NCBI RefSeq assembly: GCF_021789315.1 | Contig: NZ_CP084561.1 | Location: 3,162,001-3,226,000, forward strand | Origin: Arthrobacter sp. FW305-BF8 | Lineage (GTDB): Bacteria; Actinomycetota; Actinomycetes; Actinomycetales; Micrococcaceae | Reading direction: 5' to 3' | DNA length: 64,000 nucleotides | Shown: positions 41,973-50,498 of the stretch, one piece after another | Layout of the letters: each line of letters begins with the position of its first letter | How positions within the stretch are numbered: position 1 is the first letter of the stretch | Program-made: the position numbers and the translations under genes | The notes under the pieces: generated by a model | Database searches by the model: none | Told to the model about the DNA's origin: nothing | Seen by the model: only the letters and a program-made list of their open reading frames with translations

Positions 41973-42914
41973 TCAAAAATTCAGGCTGAGTGCGGCTATC
42001 CCGGGGAACACGGCAAACACCACTGTCAGGGGCAGCACACCGAAGACAAGCGGCACCATCATCGCGATCTCCTTCTTGCCGGCGGACTCCATCAGCTCAC
42101 GCTTGGCCGTGTCCCGGACGTCCTGGGCCTGGGCCCTAAGGACTTCGGCCAGTGGTGTTCCGCGTTCCACCGCCACGATGATGCCGTCAACAAAGCGGAT
42201 GAGCGGCCCCAGGTCGGTGCGTGCAGAAAATTCCTGAAGCGCTTCCACCAGAGGCTTGCCCGCACGGGTTTCGGCCAGGACCCTGCTGAATTCCTTGGAG
42301 AGCTCGCCCCGGGCGGTCCTGCACACGCGGTCGAGGGCACCGGTGGCACTCTCCCCGGCGCCCACAGCAAGCGCAATCATTTCTGCCAGGCTGGGGAATT
42401 CTGCCAGCATCCGCTCCTCCCGCCGTTTGATCTGCACCCCGAGCCAGTAGTCCCTGAAGAGGAAGCCGCCGATCGCGCTACCGAGGGAGACCGCCACGGC
42501 CAGGACAGGGCTGAATCTTCCAGAGAGCGCGGCCAGCACTACCACGCTGACAGCCGCAATGAATGCGCAGAGCCCCCAGAAGAGCTGCTGGGCCCGGAAG
42601 TCCAAGGGCGACTTGTCGATGCGTGCCTGCGCAAGTCTTCTGCTGAGGGCGGCGGAGCCGAGGTTGAACCTGGCCAGTTTGGCTGTAGCTTCCCGGATCA
42701 GCGGGCGGAGTATGCGTTCGAGGGGACCAAAAGGAGTGAGAACGCGTTCCTCCGCCCGGAGGAGCCTCGATTCGAGGTTTTGGGATCGGAGTTGCGGTTC
42801 GATTCGTTCCACGAAACTGATGGACCGCATGAATGGGAGCCTGACAAGGAGGAGCCACAGACCAGCACCCAGGAATGCACCGCAGACCATTGCAGCCGCT
42901 GGAACGGTGGTCAT
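41973..42914 (-). CDS. tadC: Type II secretion F-family protein TadC
   Basis: A 313-residue polytopic platform protein of the Tad pilus with a T2SSF domain (about residues 150-275, ERMLAEFPSLAEMIALAVGAGES and PLAEVLRAQAQDVRD) and three or four membrane segments. ATG 42914 overlaps the tadB stop (ATGA). The open frame upstream, to 43115, lies inside tadB and is not part of it. Confidence 0.88.
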   Translation of the reverse strand: MTTVPAAAMVCGAFLGAGLWLLLVRLPFMRSISFVERIEPQLRSQNLESRLLRAEERVLTPFGPLERILRPLIREATAKLARFNLGSAALSRRLAQARIDKSPLDFRAQQLFWGLCAFIAAVSVVVLAALSGRFSPVLAVAVSLGSAIGGFLFRDYWLGVQIKRREERMLAEFPSLAEMIALAVGAGESATGALDRVCRTARGELSKEFSRVLAETRAGKPLVEALQEFSARTDLGPLIRFVDGIIVAVERGTPLAEVLRAQAQDVRDTAKRELMESAGKKEIAMMVPLVFGVLPLTVVFAVFPGIAALSLNF

Positions 42915-43765
42915 CGCAGCACCCTCTCTTCCTCTGGGAGGGCTCCTATCTTCAGCATGACCGAATAGCAGACCAGCGAGACAACCAGGCCTCCCAACAG
43001 CACGGCCGCCCCGATGGGCGTGTTGTATGCAGCCACAGCCTCCGGACGGCTGACCAGCAGCAGCATGACGATCCACGGCGCCGCGACGGCCAGCCGGGCA
43101 GCGTTGACTGTCCACGACTGCCGCGCTTCGAGCTCGCTCCGGGTCCGTGCACTTTCGCGCAGGAACTCGGCGAGGGTCCCGAGCAGCTTGCCGAGATCGG
43201 AGCCGCCCACCTCCCGGGTTAGCCGAAGTGCCTCGATGATGCGGTCAGCTACGGGGTCCGCCAGCCGTTCCTTGAGCCTGTTCAGCGATGCGTCGAACTG
43301 GCCGCCCGAGCGGTAGTCCGAGCCGAAGTCACGAAATACGTGCCGGAGCTCCTCCGGCCCCTTTTCGCCCAGCTGTATCAGTGCTTCGGGCAGCGACAAG
43401 CCGGCCCGGATGGCCGATCGCAGATGGTCCACGACGTCGGGCCACACCCTCCGTAAGACGGAGCTTCGCCTTTTGACCCGCCATTTCACCACCGCCACCG
43501 GAAGCCAGGCTGCGAACAGGCCGAAGCAAACCGAAATGGGCAAGGACCTGCTAACCGCGAAGAAGGCCAGCGTCGCGAAGGCGCCAAGTCCCAGGCAGCT
43601 GCCGATGAGACCGGCACCGGTGACCTTTTCAATTCCGGCAGACATCAGCAGGTCATGGAGACGGTTCGTCCGCGGTACCCGCGTGGGACGAGGGGGCTCG
43701 TCCCAGGCCGACCACCAGATGAGGAACAGCCCGGCTCCTACCAGGACCCCCAGCAGCGCAGCCAT
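42911..43765 (-). CDS. tadB: Type II secretion F-family protein TadB
   Basis: A 284-residue platform protein: N-terminal membrane segment, cytoplasmic stretch, T2SSF domain (VWPDVVDHLRSAIRAGLSLPEALIQLG, in parts, about 105-240), and two C-terminal membrane segments. With TadC it forms the inner-membrane platform that the TadA ATPase drives. Its start shares one base with the tadA stop (43765). Confidence 0.88.
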   Translation of the reverse strand: MAALLGVLVGAGLFLIWWSAWDEPPRPTRVPRTNRLHDLLMSAGIEKVTGAGLIGSCLGLGAFATLAFFAVSRSLPISVCFGLFAAWLPVAVVKWRVKRRSSVLRRVWPDVVDHLRSAIRAGLSLPEALIQLGEKGPEELRHVFRDFGSDYRSGGQFDASLNRLKERLADPVADRIIEALRLTREVGGSDLGKLLGTLAEFLRESARTRSELEARQSWTVNAARLAVAAPWIVMLLLVSRPEAVAAYNTPIGAAVLLGGLVVSLVCYSVMLKIGALPEEERVLR

Positions 43766-44988
43766 CAGCGCGGGTCCAAGAGGGCCGCGACCTCATAACC
43801 TGCTTTTGCGAATTTCTCCTCCGCCGGCATTGTGTTGGCCGTCGGTTCCAGCAGGCCGCCGATGGTCGAGAAAATCATTGAGGACTCGATGATTCCGTTC
43901 TCGACCCGCCTGCCCAGGGAGAGAATTTCCGTCACCTGCCTCCGCCCGTTTGCAAGGCGGCTGCAGTGAACCACCAGATCGATACACGAGGCCACCGTGG
44001 GTACCACGAACGCGCTGGAAATGTTGTCCCCGGCGAGCAGCGGCAAGGTGCACATCTTGGTCACGGCGTCGTGTGCGGAATTGGCGTGGACGGTGCACAT
44101 CCCCGGCAGCCCGCTGTTGAGGGCGATCAGCATGTCGAGGCTCTCTGCTTCGCGGACCTCGCCCACCACCAGGCGGTCAGGGCGCATGCGGAGGGCTTCC
44201 TTGACGAGCCTGCGGAGCGGTATCTCACCTTCGCCTTCGAGGTTCGGCTGCCGGCATTGCAGCCCGACCACATCGCGCAGCGGAAACTGCAGTTCGAAGA
44301 TCTCCTCGACCGTAATGACTCGCTCACGGCTGCCGATGCTGGCAGCGAGGCAGTTCAGCAGCGTGGTCTTCCCCGCCTGCGTCGCGCCCGACACCAGGAT
44401 GTTGAGTCCGCTCGCGACAGCGGCGCCAAGGAAGCGCCCGGACTGGGGGGTCAGTGTGCCCAGTTCCACGAGATGATCCAGCCGGGTCGCCTTCACAACA
44501 AACTTACGGATGTTTACTGCCCAGTGGCGTCTGGTGACATCGGGAATGACCACATGTAGGCGCGATCCGTCAGGCAGTGCTGCGTCCACGAAGGGTGACG
44601 AGATGTCCAGCCGCCGGCCCGAGCTCTTCAGCATCCGTTCAACGAGGTCCCTGACCTGCTGGTCCGTCAGGCTCAGGGATGTGAGTTCGGATTCGCCGTT
44701 CCGGGCCACATAGATTTCGGTGGGCGCGTTGATCCAAATTTCCTCAATGCCCGGATCGTCCAGAAACGGTTGGAGGGCACCGAAGCCGGCCACCGCGTCA
44801 AAGACAAACCGGCGTGCTGACTCCAGCGGCCCCAGCGGCGGGAGCGGCCCCATGAGGGCGCGCTCATCATAGTCGGTCACGGCCGCTTCCACGAGCCGCC
44901 TAACCTCGGCTGCCTGGTGCAACGGATCGAGACCCCGCCGACGAATCAGCTCCCGCACTTCATCCTCGACAATGCGTACTGCATCCAT
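43765..44988 (-). CDS. tadA: Tad pilus assembly ATPase TadA (CpaF family)
   Basis: A 407-residue secretion ATPase. The Walker A box is SGATQAGKTTLLN (about residues 197-209), in which the usual GTGSGKTT is altered to ATQAGKTT while the Lys-Thr pair is kept. Walker B region VGEVREAESLDMLIALNSGLPG and the His box CTVHANSA are present, along with the N-terminal domain (IEEIWINAPTEIYVARNG). It is first of the operon tadA-tadB-tadC-pilin-tadE-tadE-tadG. No CpaE/TadZ or TadV gene was found in the window. Confidence 0.9.
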   Translation of the reverse strand: MDAVRIVEDEVRELIRRRGLDPLHQAAEVRRLVEAAVTDYDERALMGPLPPLGPLESARRFVFDAVAGFGALQPFLDDPGIEEIWINAPTEIYVARNGESELTSLSLTDQQVRDLVERMLKSSGRRLDISSPFVDAALPDGSRLHVVIPDVTRRHWAVNIRKFVVKATRLDHLVELGTLTPQSGRFLGAAVASGLNILVSGATQAGKTTLLNCLAASIGSRERVITVEEIFELQFPLRDVVGLQCRQPNLEGEGEIPLRRLVKEALRMRPDRLVVGEVREAESLDMLIALNSGLPGMCTVHANSAHDAVTKMCTLPLLAGDNISSAFVVPTVASCIDLVVHCSRLANGRRQVTEILSLGRRVENGIIESSMIFSTIGGLLEPTANTMPAEEKFAKAGYEVAALLDPR

Positions 44989-45112
44989 GAATTCCCCCGA
45001 ACGACTGCCGCCCCCAGCGGAGGCAGTACATCTGGGTTAAAGCTAAGGTGCGCGCCGGCCCACAACAAGAGCCTTCGTACTGAGTGTGGATAACACGAGC
45101 TGCAAAATAACA

Positions 45113-45122
45113 TTGGTACCAA
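45113..45122. promoter_or_regulatory. 10-bp palindrome in tadA/lysozyme intergenic region
   Basis: TTGGTACCAA is a perfect palindrome between the divergent tadA and lysozyme genes. It may be part of a regulator site along with the one at 45143; no regulator is known. Confidence 0.3.
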
Positions 45123-45142
45123 CAGAACCACTCGCCCCATTG

Positions 45143-45158
45143 CTAACACTGGTGTTAG
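45143..45158. promoter_or_regulatory. 16-bp palindrome, possible operator between tadA and the lysozyme gene
   Basis: CTAACAC, TG, GTGTTAG form a perfect dyad in the 281-bp divergent intergenic region, 112 bp before the lysozyme start. It looks like a dimeric regulator site. No regulator gene is adjacent. Confidence 0.4.
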
Positions 45159-45269
45159 GGTAGTGCGCGTCACAGTCCTACCTTCACAGTTCAGGTCTCA
45201 GCCCGGAACTCACTGGAGCTGCAAACCAGATGCGGCGCTCCGATGGCGCCCATTGCTTCGGAGCGGAAT

Positions 45270-47738
45270 ATGAAGCGGAACCTTATCCACGTCAATAGCC
45301 ATCGTGTCCGCATCGTCGGTCTCGCACTGCTCTCTGTCGCGCTGATGGCAGGCCCCGGGCTCGCTGCCCCGGTCTATGCTGTTCCCCCGGCGATGTCCGA
45401 GGTCAACGCCGGCAGAACCCAGCAGAATCCCTCGTCGCCGGCGCCGGATACCCCGACTACCGACGACAGGAATGCGGCGATGGCAGCCGCCATCGGAGCC
45501 GGCGGAGCTGAGATGGGGCAGCGCTCGCCGCGCGTCACCTCTTCCGCCTCCGCCTCCGGCACCGATGCAAAGCGGCTTTCGGCCGAAGCGCTTTCGACGG
45601 AGGGGACATGGAGCCCCACGTTCGGCATCAAGGGCCTGGACGTCAGCGGCCACCAGGCGAGTGTCGATTGGCAGCAACAGTGGAATATGGGTGCGAAGTT
45701 CGCCTACGTGAAGGCCACCGAAGGCAATTACTACGTCAATGAGGCTTACAGTTCCCAGTATCAAGGGTCGCGAAATGTGGGGATGGTCCGGGGCGCGTAC
45801 CACTTTGCCATCCCAAACTGGTCATCAGGTGCCGACCAGGCGCGGTACTTCGTGCGGAACGGCGGAGGATGGACAGCTGACGGCTGGACGATGCCCCCCG
45901 TCCTGGATTTCGAGTTCAATCCCTACGCCGGCCGCACCATCAACGGGTTCAATTTCGGGAACACCTGCTACGGAATGTCCCCGGCGCAGCTGACTTCCTG
46001 GGTCAGGGACTTCGGCAACACCATGCGTTCCCTCACCGGCAGGTTGCCGGCTATTTACACGAACACCTCCTGGTGGAAACAATGCCTGGGTGATCCGACA
46101 GGCTTTGGTGACTATCCCCTATGGGTTGCCGCTTATCCAAGCACCCCCACCAACAATGCGGGATCCATTCCCGCCAGCTGGAGTACCTACAGTATTTGGC
46201 AGTACAGCAGCACAGGACCTTTCGCCGGCGACTCCAATGTCTGGAACGGCACGCTGGAACAACTTAAGGCCTTCGCCCGGGCCGGGAGCAGTTCCGGCGG
46301 AGCCATCGAGCGCAAGTGGATTGCGATGGGTGGGGCAACTGGTTCCCTCGGCGCCGCAACGACTTCTGTAGACAACTGCAACCTGATAAACGGCGGTTGC
46401 TACCGCACGTACGCCAACGGCACCATCTATTGGAATGCAGCCACCGGAGCCTTCCCGGTAACCGGCAGTTTTTGGACGGCCTGGGGTGATGCCGGCTGGC
46501 AAAAGGCGATCGGCTACCCCACCGGGGATGTGACCTGCCCCTACGGTGATCCCGCATCAACGACATGCCACCAGGCCTTCGAAGGCGGGATAGCGTACCG
46601 CACACCTGGCGTCGGCACGCACGTCGTCACAACTGCGTACCTGGCTGGGTGGAAAGAGGCGGGCTGGCAGGACGGGCTGGGCTACCCTACGGCTCCTGTT
46701 ACGTGCGGACTGTATGGCAACGGCTGCTACCAGCCCTTCACCAAGGGCAACCTCTACTGGACCGCCGCCACCGGAGCGCACGCTGTAACGGGAGCCTACT
46801 GGACCGGATGGAAGGACGCCGGCTGGCAGCAGGGACTCGGGTACCCCACCGGCCCTGTCACCTGCGGACTCTACGGCAACGGCTGCTACCAGCCCTTCGC
46901 CAAAGGCAACCTCTACTGGTCCGAGGCCAACGGAGCCTACGCCGTAACGGGAGCCTACTGGACCGGATGGAAGGACGCCGGCTGGCAGGAAGGTCTCGGC
47001 TACCCCACGGGCCCTGTCACCTGCGGGCTCTATGGCAACGGCTGCTACCAGCCCTTCACCAAAGGCAACATCTACTGGTCCCCCACCACCGGAGCCCACG
47101 CCGTCACCGGCGCCTACTGGATCGGCTGGCAAGAAGCCGGCTTCCAACCCGCCATCGGCTACCCCACCGGCCCCGTGACCTGCGGGCTCTATGGCAACGG
47201 CTGCTACCAGCCCTTCACCAAAGGCAACATCTACTGGTCCCCCACCACCGGAGCCCACGCCGTCACCGGCGCCTACTGGACCGGCTGGCAAGAAGCCGGC
47301 TTCCAACCCGCCATCGGCTACCCCACCGGCCCCGTGACCTGCGGGCTCTATGGCAACGGCTGCTACCAGCCCTTCGCCAAAGGCAACGTCTATTGGTCCG
47401 CCACCACCGGAGCCCACGCCGTCACCGGCGCCTACTGGACCGGATGGCAAGAAGCCGGCTTCCAACCCGCCATCGGCTACCCCACCGGCCCCGTGACCTG
47501 CGGGCTCTATGGCAACGGCTGCTACCAGCCCTTCGCCAAAGGCAACATCTATTGGTCCGCCACCACCGGAGCCCACGCCGTCACCGAACCGTACATGAGT
47601 GCGTGGCGGTCTGCGGGCTGGCAAAAGGGTAATCTCGGGTACCCGACCAGCGCTGCCGTCGCCTACCGCGGATATCGCACCGTCTATTTCCAAGGCGGAT
47701 CGATGACGTGGACGACGTCGGGAGTCACCGTCCGGTGA
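45270..47738 (+). CDS. Secreted GH25 lysozyme with tandem LGFP-like wall-binding repeats
   Basis: Exported muramidase of about 822 residues. Signal peptide ends near VYA (about 40). The GH25 domain runs about 118-340: IKGLDVSGHQASVDW, AYVKATEGNYYVN, YHFAIPNW and PPVLDFEFNPY hold the Asp/Glu catalytic residues of the family. From residue 370 eight repeats of 53 residues follow (the first two degenerate), each with the patterns GNGCYQPFTKGNIYW and AGFQPAIGYPTGPVT: LGFP-type modules with a conserved Trp and Gly-Tyr-Pro and a Cys pair. Repeats 4-7 are nearly identical in DNA. ATG 45270 with GGAGCGGA upstream. Expected role: cell-wall cleavage or remodelling, anchored to a wall glycan by the repeats. 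Confidence 0.92.
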   Translation: MKRNLIHVNSHRVRIVGLALLSVALMAGPGLAAPVYAVPPAMSEVNAGRTQQNPSSPAPDTPTTDDRNAAMAAAIGAGGAEMGQRSPRVTSSASASGTDAKRLSAEALSTEGTWSPTFGIKGLDVSGHQASVDWQQQWNMGAKFAYVKATEGNYYVNEAYSSQYQGSRNVGMVRGAYHFAIPNWSSGADQARYFVRNGGGWTADGWTMPPVLDFEFNPYAGRTINGFNFGNTCYGMSPAQLTSWVRDFGNTMRSLTGRLPAIYTNTSWWKQCLGDPTGFGDYPLWVAAYPSTPTNNAGSIPASWSTYSIWQYSSTGPFAGDSNVWNGTLEQLKAFARAGSSSGGAIERKWIAMGGATGSLGAATTSVDNCNLINGGCYRTYANGTIYWNAATGAFPVTGSFWTAWGDAGWQKAIGYPTGDVTCPYGDPASTTCHQAFEGGIAYRTPGVGTHVVTTAYLAGWKEAGWQDGLGYPTAPVTCGLYGNGCYQPFTKGNLYWTAATGAHAVTGAYWTGWKDAGWQQGLGYPTGPVTCGLYGNGCYQPFAKGNLYWSEANGAYAVTGAYWTGWKDAGWQEGLGYPTGPVTCGLYGNGCYQPFTKGNIYWSPTTGAHAVTGAYWIGWQEAGFQPAIGYPTGPVTCGLYGNGCYQPFTKGNIYWSPTTGAHAVTGAYWTGWQEAGFQPAIGYPTGPVTCGLYGNGCYQPFAKGNVYWSATTGAHAVTGAYWTGWQEAGFQPAIGYPTGPVTCGLYGNGCYQPFAKGNIYWSATTGAHAVTEPYMSAWRSAGWQKGNLGYPTSAAVAYRGYRTVYFQGGSMTWTTSGVTVR
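46377..47657 (+). repeat. Tandem 159-bp coding repeats (eight units) in the lysozyme gene
   Basis: Units begin at 46377, 46536, 46704, 46863, 47022, 47181, 47340 and 47499; the spacing is 159 bp except 168 before the third. The last three to four copies are almost base-identical, including silent sites, which points to recent duplication or gene conversion. Copy number may vary between strains, and assembly from short reads could be wrong here. Confidence 0.92.
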
Positions 47739-47763
47739 CAATGGACCGGCCGCCTGTATTGCG

Positions 47764-49002
47764 CTAGAGCGAGTCGGTAGCCGGCACGTCAACGGAAGCT
47801 GCCTGCCTCGCCTTCCGGCGCGAACGGACCTCCGCCAAAAGGAGCCCCAGTCCCAAGGACGCTCCAACCCACAGGCTTGAGCCCAGCCGTTCCGCCTGGG
47901 AGTAGACAGGATGGGCCACAACGCTCAGGACGCCGTAGAGGGACAGGCCCGCCAGCACCCAGGCTTCCGGGCCGATCGCTTTGGCGCGCAGCGCCAGCAC
48001 GTAGCCAGTCACGGCAGCGGCAAACACAAGCACATAGAGTGCATTAGCCGGGAGCGCCAAGATGAATTTCCACAGGAAATCTCCCTCAAGCATGAGGAGA
48101 CGGAGATAGGGGTCGTCCACGGGCGGAAGCCTGAAGTGGTCCGTGAAGGTGTCCTGCAAACTGTGGCTAAGGCCCGGAAACCCGAAGAGCCGATTCACGC
48201 CCAGACTCACCACTGCGCAGGCGGCGGTGACAAAGACAGCCAAGCGGACCTGGCGTCGCTGGCGGTAGCTCTTGACCAGGACAAGGCCGAGGCAGACAGC
48301 CAGGAAGCTGACGCTGAGGAGAAGCGTGGATGAGTACTTGAAGAAGAATACAAGTGCAAGGCCGGCGCTCACCAGGATTGTTCCGCGAATCGTCGACCCT
48401 TTGAATACGTGGACCAGTCCAAGAGCCATGACCAAAGCCGATGTCAGGGTTGCAGCCTCCGCCAGCAATGCCACACCGTGAGGCAGGCTGACAGGCAAGA
48501 CGTAAAACGCCACTTGGACTGCCGTTGCGGAAAACAGGCCCAGTCCCACAAGTCGCGCTATTCTTGCCATGATCAGACCGCCGATCGCGGTGGCGGCTAC
48601 TGACACAATCCACAGCCCCTCGCGGTCGCCGAAGAGCGCCATCAATGGAATGGACAGCAGCGGGTACCCGATTCGCGGAGAAAAGATCTCCTGGTATTGC
48701 GCATTTCTGTCGATCCAGCCAATGATGGGGCCCCGTCCCGCCATGGTCGTCGAGATACAGTTATCGAGAGTTCCTGTGTACGGGCGCGACGGGTGCTGGC
48801 ACCATAGCGTGTACGCATCCAGCCATGATTGCTCGACCGGCACGCCTTGGAGGGTATATGCGATGCGGAGATACTGGACCGTGTCGGCCCACACCACCCC
48901 TGGACCGAGTACTACAGCTACGACGACGAAGATCAGGCCGGCGAGCGCAGTAATCGCCGGCCCCGACTTCGGGGATGACGCAGCCAATCGGATCAGGCTC
49001 AC
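47764..49002 (-). CDS. Polytopic membrane protein of the glycan locus, function unknown (GT-C-like)
   Basis: A 412-residue protein with about ten hydrophobic segments. An extracytoplasmic first loop carries DTVQYLRIAYTLQG and GRGPIIGWIDRN; an acidic residue in such a loop is typical of GT-C glycosyltransferases, so it could transfer sugars from a lipid carrier, or be an oligosaccharide polymerase. No family is recognised for certain. ATG 49002 overlaps the flippase stop (ATGA). It ends the eight-gene leg operon and converges with the lysozyme gene. Confidence 0.75.
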   Translation of the reverse strand: MSLIRLAASSPKSGPAITALAGLIFVVVAVVLGPGVVWADTVQYLRIAYTLQGVPVEQSWLDAYTLWCQHPSRPYTGTLDNCISTTMAGRGPIIGWIDRNAQYQEIFSPRIGYPLLSIPLMALFGDREGLWIVSVAATAIGGLIMARIARLVGLGLFSATAVQVAFYVLPVSLPHGVALLAEAATLTSALVMALGLVHVFKGSTIRGTILVSAGLALVFFFKYSSTLLLSVSFLAVCLGLVLVKSYRQRRQVRLAVFVTAACAVVSLGVNRLFGFPGLSHSLQDTFTDHFRLPPVDDPYLRLLMLEGDFLWKFILALPANALYVLVFAAAVTGYVLALRAKAIGPEAWVLAGLSLYGVLSVVAHPVYSQAERLGSSLWVGASLGLGLLLAEVRSRRKARQAASVDVPATDSL

Positions 49003-50498
49003 TTCACCACACTCCTATGACTGTCCTTTGTCCCGTCCCCTTTTTTCGTCCCGACGGGCCGTGGCCGACGACGGGACAGGAGCCGCCACGTCAGGCCACC
49101 GCCGGCCAGCGCCGTAGCCACAACTGCGACGGTTAGCACACCGGTGAAGATGTTGCGGGGAAGAAGTGTCAGGACAACTACGTATGCGGCAGCGGCGAAG
49201 GTGCACGCACCGTAAATCTTAAGCGCCCAGCCGCCTGCCGCGCGCCGTCGGACGATCACAAAATATGCGACACCCAACACCATGAACGTCAGGACGGAGG
49301 TGACCGCCATTCCGACAAGGTTCCCCTCAAGCGCCGGCACGAGGGCAAGGGCAGCCCCCACCACCAGAACCAAAGGCGTCACAACGGATAGCCACCATGT
49401 GGTGTTGTCTGCGAATAGCAGGGTTGACGCGTTCAGGTAGAGCAGATAGCCCATGGCCACGAGTGGCATTACCTGCGCTACCGGGATCAGGCTCTCCTTG
49501 CCCCCGGCCATGATGTGCGTGACGAGGTTTGCCCCTGCCGAAGCGACGACGACGATTCCCAACCCGGCCAAGCTCGCCGTCCGCATCGTGGAGCGTAACC
49601 GGGCAACCCGTTCAGCGCCCTTCACGGCCATCAGGGCCGGCACCCAGGCATTGTTCAGCGCACCTAGGAGCGTAATCGTGCCGAGGACGAAGACCTGCAC
49701 CTTGCCATAGTCGCCAGACACGCCTTCAGCCGCCGTGACAGCCAAGAGGAAAACAGCACCCTGGGTCAGGAGCATGAGGGCTCCTGTGTGGGGAAGCACG
49801 GGCAACCCGATGGCGATGCCCTCCCTCACGGCGCCCTGGTAGCTCAGGGGCCAGCTCGGCTTTGTTGTCCACGCGGCGACAAGTGCGCTGACCAGAACCA
49901 TGAGGCCGTAGCCGGTCATGAAGATGTTGGCTTCCGCACCGTAGAGAAGCATCGCGGTGAGCCCGGCAATGTAGGCCGCCATCGACGAAATCAGGCTGAG
50001 AACCACGAACATGGCTGCCCGCCCCTGAGCCCGCAAAATCGCTTGGGCAGCCAGGACACCGGCTTGCAGCCCCATAGCGAGAAGCGCAATGGAAAAACTG
50101 GTGGAAGCGCCACCGCCACCGCTGGCGAACTGGCATATTCCGGCTGCCAGTACCCCCAGAACGAGACCGCCCAGTGTCATGAAGCCGCTGATCGCGCGCG
50201 CTTTAGCCGGACCGCCGGCGTCGAACCAGGCCTTAGTAATTGCCAGCGGCAGCCCCGCCGCCGCCAGCACGACTCCCACCTGGATGATGGATACTGACAG
50301 GAACAGCTCCTGCCATTTCGCATCGCTTTGAAGAAGCTGGAGGGCAAAGGGCTGAACAAGGAAGATACCGAGCCCCTGAAGGAGCGCGCCGGCCAGGTAA
50401 AGCAAAGAATTTCGTCCTGTGCGGAGAGCCGCAGGTGCGGCTTCAGCGGGGCCGTTCTCTGGCACGGGGTTACTCACTGCCGAGTTGGAGCCATTCAT
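48999..50498 (-). CDS. Polysaccharide flippase-like membrane protein (Wzx/MATE-like)
   Basis: A 499-residue protein with about 14 membrane segments in the oligosaccharide flippase / MurJ-like style (SLLYLAGALLQGLGIFLVQPFALQL, in parts; VPALMAVKGAERVARL). Such proteins move undecaprenyl-linked glycans across the membrane. The N-terminus has a 28-residue cytoplasmic lead. It overlaps the legC stop by 29 bp, so it belongs to the operon making the nonulosonic sugar. The substrate is inferred from context. Confidence 0.8.
   Translation of the reverse strand: MNGSNSAVSNPVPENGPAEAAPAALRTGRNSLLYLAGALLQGLGIFLVQPFALQLLQSDAKWQELFLSVSIIQVGVVLAAAGLPLAITKAWFDAGGPAKARAISGFMTLGGLVLGVLAAGICQFASGGGGASTSFSIALLAMGLQAGVLAAQAILRAQGRAAMFVVLSLISSMAAYIAGLTAMLLYGAEANIFMTGYGLMVLVSALVAAWTTKPSWPLSYQGAVREGIAIGLPVLPHTGALMLLTQGAVFLLAVTAAEGVSGDYGKVQVFVLGTITLLGALNNAWVPALMAVKGAERVARLRSTMRTASLAGLGIVVVASAGANLVTHIMAGGKESLIPVAQVMPLVAMGYLLYLNASTLLFADNTTWWLSVVTPLVLVVGAALALVPALEGNLVGMAVTSVLTFMVLGVAYFVIVRRRAAGGWALKIYGACTFAAAAYVVVLTLLPRNIFTGVLTVAVVATALAGGGLTWRLLSRRRPRPVGTKKGDGTKDSHRSVVK

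Noticed and set aside
45210..45803. 197-codon minus-strand frame at the start of the lysozyme gene
   Set aside because: Antisense to the signal peptide and first GH25 strands; no recognisable domain.
46377..47657. Regular repeats considered as a CRISPR array
   Set aside because: Units are 159 bp, contiguous and coding, without unique spacers; they encode a protein repeat.
46557..47921. 454-codon antisense frame with repeated Gly/Val units over the lysozyme repeats
   Set aside because: The repeats only mirror the 159-bp coding repeats of the + strand gene. No ribosome-binding site or family resemblance.
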